The position numbers and the translations under genes were made by a program. Shown here piece by piece: positions 60,292 through 64,000 of a DNA stretch of 64,000 bases. Source of the stretch: Bog-756 sp963835465. GTDB lineage: Bacteria; Actinomycetota; Acidimicrobiia; Acidimicrobiales; RAAP-2. A model generated the notes under the pieces. The model was not told the DNA's origin. It searched no databases and was given only the letters and a program-made list of their open reading frames with translations. The stretch spans positions 62,001-126,000 of the forward strand of contig CAWIFR010000003.1 in assembly GCA_963835465.1 (NCBI GenBank), in the 5' to 3' direction. Numbering within the stretch: the first letter of the stretch is position 1; each line of letters opens with the position of its first letter.

Positions 60292-60635
60292 GATGGCTGC
60301 TGGACGAGATGCTTCCCCGGACTGCTGCGCAGCGGCTCACCGAATTGGATCACGACGCCGTATCGGTTCACGACGTGGAGCTGGCCGGCGCATCTGACAA
60401 CGACATGTTCGACTTCGCTGTGCTGCAAGAGCGTCTGATTGTGACCGAGAACTTCGCTGATTTCGCCCGACTCCTTGACGAACGCCAACACGGTGGAGCG
60501 CCATGCGTGCCGGTCGTCTTCGTTCGCAAGTCGAGCTTTCCTGGTGGAGGTGGCCTTGGCGCTCACCTGGCGAAGCATCTTGACAGGTGGGCACGCGACC
60601 ATCAGGACCCCTACATCGGTCCACATTGGCCGTAG
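60288..60635 (+). CDS. DUF5615-like PIN-type toxin
   Basis: A 115-residue protein from GTG 60288. RWLLDEMLPRTAAQRLTELD gives the first acidic pair, VELAGASDNDMFDFAVLQER the middle block, and LIVTENFADFARLL the third acidic segment. This is the short Mut7-C/PIN-like DUF5615 pattern, a predicted ribonuclease partner of DUF433 antitoxins. VPVVFVRKSSF is the last strand. Coupled by GTGA to the antitoxin. Confidence 0.75.
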   Translation: MRWLLDEMLPRTAAQRLTELDHDAVSVHDVELAGASDNDMFDFAVLQERLIVTENFADFARLLDERQHGGAPCVPVVFVRKSSFPGGGGLGAHLAKHLDRWARDHQDPYIGPHWP

Positions 60636-60979
60636 CGTCAGCGGGATGGATCGAGGGACACGATGAATCTGGTTGGCAGGTGGCGGATCATCGAGATGGA
60701 TTCGTGGGATCGCAAGGCGATCGAACTGCTAGGGCCGGGCTTACATCGGTCACGTCCCGCGGAGTGGGGTCACTTCGCGGGACGTGACCTGTCGGGTGGA
60801 GGATCGGATGATCTCCGTCCGTCTGATCAAATTGTTGGGTCTTTTTGACTGCAGATTCTGCAGTTAATATGGCCTCTGGCCAGGAGATATCCACCGCATG
60901 AGTTTCACACGCCCTGAAATTTGTTGGGTTTTCCAACGAGAAGCTGTTGGAAGAGATCCGGAAACTAGTGCCTTTCTTC
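60636..60979. pseudogene. Truncated conserved hypothetical gene and repeat fragments
   Basis: From ATG 60663 the frame reads MNLVGRWRIIEMDSWDRKAI then ELLGPG, the start of a conserved actinobacterial hypothetical. After that the expected sequence is lost, and the frame ends at 60848 inside an ATTGTTGGGTC piece. A second TTTGTTGGGTTTTCC piece is at about 60919-60933. Both resemble the end of the att-like repeat, so deletion or recombination at these repeats may have cut the gene. Copy D follows. Confidence 0.55.
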
Positions 60980-61176
60980 TGGCAGTCCCAACGGGGTTCG
61001 AACCCGTGTCTCCACCTTAGAGGGCGGAACGGATCGTGGCAGCCCGACCCAGCCGGTCCCAGGGGATGTCATTTTGGCAGGTCAACATCGGCCATCCTCG
61101 ACGACCGGTGAAATGCCGTGATTCGCGATGCGACACCGTGGAACGAATTTGTTGGGTGGAATGTTGGGTTTTCTGT
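60980..61176. repeat. tRNA-Glu 3'-half plus ~200-bp att-like repeat (copy D)
   Basis: Bases 60980-61018 are identical to the tRNA 3' part. The extension has GGCGGAACGGATCG, a central GACGACCGGTG like copy A's GACGACCGATG, then GTGGAACGAATTTGTTGGGT, identical to copy A apart from one base, and a second TGTTGGGT. VapBC starts 68 bp after it. Confidence 0.8.
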
Positions 61177-61208
61177 CCGCTGCGATAACTGCCCTGGCTC
61201 TGGAGCTT

Positions 61209-61238
61209 GTATATACAGACTTTACAGTGGTATATACT
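61209..61238 (+). promoter_or_regulatory. vapBC operator (two palindromes) and leaderless promoter
   Basis: GTATATAC occurs at 61209-61216 and 61230-61237, exactly 21 bp apart, two helical turns on one DNA face. TATACT (61233-61238) is a -10 box 6 nt before the vapB ATG. A VapBC complex bridging both sites would shut the promoter. Confidence 0.6.
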
Positions 61239-61244
61239 TTTCAC

Positions 61245-61439
61245 ATGACCAAGCGGCTCGTGGACATCGACGAAGAAGCCCTTGATGCTGCCCGATCGCA
61301 GCTGGGCACGACCACGATCAAAGCCACTGTGAACGAGGCGCTGCGGCTGGTCGGTTCCGACCGGTCAGAGATCGTCCGCAACTCGATGGACGTGCTTTCG
61401 GCCATGCCGCTCTCCGATCGAGATGATGCATGGCGCTGA
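61245..61439 (+). CDS. vapB: VapB-type antitoxin
   Basis: A 64-residue protein from ATG 61245. MTKRLVDIDEEALDAARSQL, then GTTTIKATVNEALRLVGSDR is the ribbon-helix-helix VapB/DUF2191 pattern common in actinobacteria. The short tail SMDVLSAMPLSDRDDAWR would wrap the toxin. It overlaps vapC by 10 nt and is controlled by the paired palindromes upstream. Confidence 0.85.
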   Translation: MTKRLVDIDEEALDAARSQLGTTTIKATVNEALRLVGSDRSEIVRNSMDVLSAMPLSDRDDAWR

Positions 61440-61843
61440 CTCATCTGGTCGACACCAGCGTCCTCACCCGGGTCGGCTCCCCATCTGTGCGATCAGCGCT
61501 CGAGCCCCTCGTTGCGGCTGGATCGGCGGCCCGGGCAGGTATCTCCGACCTCGAAGTGGGATTCTCTGCCCGCAATGACAAGGAGTGGGATCAGCTGATC
61601 GGTGCGCTCCAACCAATGGAACTCGTCGAGACGTCGGCGACACACGTCGCTCGGGCTCGCCAGACTCAGAGGCTTCTCTCGGCGAAACGCCAGCGGGGCC
61701 GAAAAGTGCCTGACCTACTGATCGCCGCCGCAGCCGAGGAATACGGACTAACGCTCCTGCACTACGACACCGATTTCGATCTCATTGCCGAGGTCACCGG
61801 ACAGTCCTGCCAATGGATCGTCACCAAAGGATCTATCGACTGA
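61430..61843 (+). CDS. vapC: VapC-type PIN-domain ribonuclease toxin
   Basis: A 137-residue PIN protein. Acidic residues that would bind Mg are D8 (LVDTSVL), E42 (SDLEVGF), D95 (VPDLLIAA) and D113 (HYDTDFD). All four positions of the family are present, so it looks active. VapCs cleave specific tRNA or rRNA sites. It ends 47 bp before the 3' end of tRNA-Glu. Confidence 0.9.
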   Translation: MALTHLVDTSVLTRVGSPSVRSALEPLVAAGSAARAGISDLEVGFSARNDKEWDQLIGALQPMELVETSATHVARARQTQRLLSAKRQRGRKVPDLLIAAAAEEYGLTLLHYDTDFDLIAEVTGQSCQWIVTKGSID

Positions 61844-61890
61844 GACCGACAGATGTTCGAAGCACTGCAGCGATGCAACTACTCGTCAAC

Positions 61891-61966
61891 TGGCAGTCCC
61901 AACGGGGTTCGAACCCGTGTCTCCACCTTGAGAGGGTGGTGTCCTAGGCCTCTAGACGATGGGACC
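61891..61966 (-). tRNA. tRNA-Glu (CUC anticodon)
   Basis: The minus strand reads GGTCCCATCGTCTAGAGG at the 5' end, an anticodon arm CCACC-CTCTCAA-GGTGG with CUC, a T arm CGGGTTCGAACCCCG, and a 3' end TGGGACTG plus encoded CCA. G1 faces U72 as a wobble pair. It is the only complete copy. Its 3' half is repeated at 48394, 49275, 59573 and 60980, so this gene is the presumed integration target. Confidence 0.95.
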
Positions 61967-62058
61967 CTGTCTGGAGCGCTCCTCACGGAGTGTCCAGTTG
62001 GCCTACTCCACAGGAAGCAGACCTGTCACGACGCCCCTGGCGGGGAGCATCGCAGGCG

Positions 62059-62131
62059 CTCGGGGGGGAGGGCTCGAACCTCCAACCTCATGAACCAGAA
62101 TCATGCGCGCTGCCAGTTGCGCCACCCCCGA
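62059..62131 (-). tRNA. tRNA-Gln (CUG anticodon)
   Basis: The minus strand gives acceptor TCGGGGG paired with CCCCCGA, D arm GCGC-AACTGGCA-GCGC, anticodon arm CATGA-TTCTGGT-TCATG with CUG, and T arm GGAGG-TTCGAGC-CCTCC. Discriminator G73, CCA not encoded. Unlike tRNA-Glu, no 3' duplicates are seen. Confidence 0.95.
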
Positions 62132-62276
62132 ATGGGCGAACCGCCAATTTAGCCGACCGGGGAAGACCCGGGGACGGCCCCTTTCGGTATGGCCGGTTCA
62201 GGCCCAAAGCGTCCCCACTGGTGCGGCAGCGGGTGCGCTCCGGTGCTGGATCGTCTAGTAGCTACGATCGGCCGAC

Positions 62277-63416
62277 ATGACCGCGCAGCGAGTGGTGATC
62301 GTGGGAGGCGGGATCATCGGCACCATGCACGCCGTCGAGGCCAGCCGCCGGGGCTGGGAGGTCGTCCACCTGGAAGCCGATGTGCAGCCTCGCCGAGCCT
62401 CGGTCCGGAATTTTGGCCTGGTCTGGGTCAGTGGACGGGCTTCCGGCCAGGAGCTGGAGCTGGCCCTAACAGCCCGACGTCGCTGGCAGGAGTTGGCTGC
62501 AGAGGTACCTGGCATCGGATTCCGTCCCGACGGTTCGATCACCGTGGCCGTGAGCGACGCCGAACTTTCGGTGATGGCTGAGGCTGCCGACCGTCCGGAT
62601 GCCTCAGGTCGAGGTTTTGAGCTCCTCGACCCGGCAGGTGTCCGTCAGATCAACCCTGCCGTGGAAGGAGCGGTGGCCGGGGGCCTGCTGTGCCGGCAGG
62701 ACGCCATCCTCGAGCCGAGCACCGTGCTCGGAGCGCTGCGGGGCGCACTGGAGAAGGCGGGCCGCTACGCGTGGCTGCCCGGCCGTCAGGCCATCGACGT
62801 CACTGCCACGTCAGCCCCGGGAGCCACGGTGATCGACCACCTGGGCGACCACCACCGGTGCTCACTGGCCCTGTTGTGCATCGGAGAGCGTCGCACCGGC
62901 CTGGGTGGTCGTGTCGGGTCGACACTGGACGCCGCAGGACTCCGCCGATGCCGGCTCCAGATGATGCAGACCGCCCCCGCCTCCCAGAATCTGGTCACGG
63001 CCATCGCCGACGGTGACTCGCTGCGGTACTACCCCGCCTTCGACCTCCCCAGTCGGTCGGCGCTTCCACCGCCCGACGGCGACGCTGCCGCCTGGAGTCG
63101 GCAGCTCCTGCTGGTGCAACGGGCCGGCGGTGGGTTGACCATCGGCGACACCCACGTCTACGAGGAGCCATTCGACTTCGCCGTCGAGGAGGGGCCCTAC
63201 GAGCAACTGACCGAACGGGCCGAATCCATTCTGGGTTGGCCGCTCCCGCCAGTGGTGCGGCGCTGGGCTGGGATGTATTCGTTGACCGCCGATGGAAGCG
63301 TGTACCTGTCACAGCGGGTGGACGATGGGATCGTGGTGATCACCGGTGCGGCGGGACGAGGCATGACCCTTGCCCCGGCGATCGCCGAGGAGACCTGGAA
63401 CGAGGTGGAAACATGA
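62277..63416 (+). CDS. FAD-dependent oxidoreductase, TIGR03364-like (phosphonate-associated)
   Basis: A 379-residue DadA/glycine-oxidase-fold enzyme. The FAD loop is VVIVGGGIIGTMHAVEASRR, followed by NFGLVWVSGR and GVRQINPAVEGAVAGGLLCR. The C-terminal RWAGMYSLTADGSVYLSQRV, then ITGAAGRGMTLAPAIAEE is the second FAD block. This subfamily is typically found beside phosphonatase-like hydrolases, as here: the stop overlaps the HAD start by 4 nt. It probably oxidises an N-alkyl aminophosphonate or similar amine. Confidence 0.8.
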   Translation: MTAQRVVIVGGGIIGTMHAVEASRRGWEVVHLEADVQPRRASVRNFGLVWVSGRASGQELELALTARRRWQELAAEVPGIGFRPDGSITVAVSDAELSVMAEAADRPDASGRGFELLDPAGVRQINPAVEGAVAGGLLCRQDAILEPSTVLGALRGALEKAGRYAWLPGRQAIDVTATSAPGATVIDHLGDHHRCSLALLCIGERRTGLGGRVGSTLDAAGLRRCRLQMMQTAPASQNLVTAIADGDSLRYYPAFDLPSRSALPPPDGDAAAWSRQLLLVQRAGGGLTIGDTHVYEEPFDFAVEEGPYEQLTERAESILGWPLPPVVRRWAGMYSLTADGSVYLSQRVDDGIVVITGAAGRGMTLAPAIAEETWNEVET

Positions 63417-64000
63417 ACCCCATTGTTCGCCTGGTAGCACTGGACATGGCGGGGACGACGGTCGCCGATGACGGTGCCGTCGAGGAGGCGTTCCAGCGGG
63501 CCCTCGACGCGGTGGACCTGACCGCCGGCGCCCTACGGCACGATCCCGCCGAGTACATCCGTCGCACGATGGGACAGTCCAAGATCAGCGTGTTCACGGA
63601 GCTGCTCGGAGGCGACCGCCACCGGGCTGAGGCGGCCAACGTGGCCTTCGAGGCCGCATTCGACCAGGCAGTGGATCGGGGCGAGGTCTCACCCATGCCC
63701 GGGGCCGAGGCGTCACTGGCCAAACTGCGCCAGGCCGGTATGCGGCTCTGCCTGACCACCGGCTTCTCCCCGGCAACCCGCGATCGGATCATCGCCTCGC
63801 TGGGCTGGGAGAGTGCCGTCGATCTGGCCCTCTCCCCCGTCGATGCTGGCCGTGGCCGACCGTGGCCGGACATGATCCTGACCGCGGTCCTTCGACTGCG
63901 CGTCGACGACGTGTCCGAGGTGGCCGTGGTCGGGGACACGGCGAGCGATCTCGTGGCGGGGAGCCGGTCTGGGGCCTCGTACGTGGTGGGCGTGCTGAGC
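63413..64000 (+). CDS. Phosphonatase-like HAD hydrolase (TIGR03351-like), cut by window end
   Basis: 196 codons from ATG 63413 run to the edge without a stop. The nucleophile is Asp11 in LVALDMAGTTVADDG, with the DMAGTT form typical of phosphonoacetaldehyde hydrolases and relatives. IRRTMGQSKISVFTELLGG lies in the cap, LCLTTGFSPATRD is motif II, and VAVVGDTASDLVAGSRSGAS motif IV. The missing end should be about 25-30 residues. Coupled by ATGA to the FAD enzyme, it would break a C-P or phosphate ester bond of the oxidised product. Confidence 0.85.
   Translation, partial: MNPIVRLVALDMAGTTVADDGAVEEAFQRALDAVDLTAGALRHDPAEYIRRTMGQSKISVFTELLGGDRHRAEAANVAFEAAFDQAVDRGEVSPMPGAEASLAKLRQAGMRLCLTTGFSPATRDRIIASLGWESAVDLALSPVDAGRGRPWPDMILTAVLRLRVDDVSEVAVVGDTASDLVAGSRSGASYVVGVLS

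Noticed and set aside
48394..61176. CRISPR array or integron explanation for the spaced repeats
   Set aside because: The spacing is 0.9-10 kb, the repeats contain a tRNA half, and no cas, integrase or attC-like hairpins are seen.

Overview
The window is GC-rich, densely packed actinobacterial DNA. I infer the class Acidimicrobiia, or a near relative, from the combination of F420-type PPOX and luciferase-like oxidoreductases, an NDMA-dependent alcohol dehydrogenase, many acyl-CoA and thioesterase genes, GTG starts, 4-bp ATGA/GTGA overlaps and many apparently leaderless genes. No 16S rRNA or ribosomal protein gene is present to confirm this.

Positions 1-30 kb are ordinary chromosomal genes: acyl-CoA dehydrogenase and thioesterases, pdxH beside a class V aminotransferase, amine oxidase plus secernin-like peptidase, tag glycosylase, yjbQ, a flavin reductase coupled to a shrunken SsuD-like remnant, an MFS exporter, an LLM oxidoreductase, an aldo/keto reductase, a secreted esterase, a FAH-family hydrolase, and a TesB/DUF427 pair divergent from an ABM/acyl-CoA ligase pair. 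An LPxTG-type surface protein, the NDMA-dependent dehydrogenase, several small unknowns and a cytochrome P450 divergent from a TetR regulator follow.

Positions 30-46 kb hold a tandem universal stress protein, a three-gene operon for ketone degradation (Baeyer-Villiger monooxygenase, two-domain SDR, amidohydrolase), and an energy-metabolism block. That block has acetate kinase divergent from phosphoketolase, then beta-phosphoglucomutase and a GH65 disaccharide phosphorylase. Together these could turn a stored disaccharide plus phosphate into acetyl-phosphate and ATP. As sequenced, phosphoketolase carries a +1 shift and GH65 is split by a -1 shift. A histone-H1-like protein and secreted unknowns follow.

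Positions 46-62 kb form the most unusual part. An intact tRNA-Glu (minus strand, 61891-61966) is followed on its 3' side by at least four more copies of its 3' half. Three of these extend into a ~200-bp repeat ending in paired TGTTGGGT motifs. Each of those three long repeats is followed directly by a toxin-antitoxin module: HigBA, an RHH antitoxin with a DUF5615-like toxin, and VapBC. A fifth degenerate piece lies near a decayed efflux pump and a fourth, TA-like, two-gene module. Between two of the tRNA-derived copies lie ~10 kb of carbon metabolism: an acetyl-CoA hydrolase/transferase, PEP synthase, GAPDH and a four-gene 2-oxoacid:ferredoxin oxidoreductase whose last subunit is a GltD-like flavoprotein fused to a ferredoxin. 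This looks like serial integration at one tRNA gene. No recombinase is visible in the window.

The right edge carries tRNA-Gln and a FAD oxidoreductase coupled to a phosphonatase-like HAD hydrolase, cut off by the window end.
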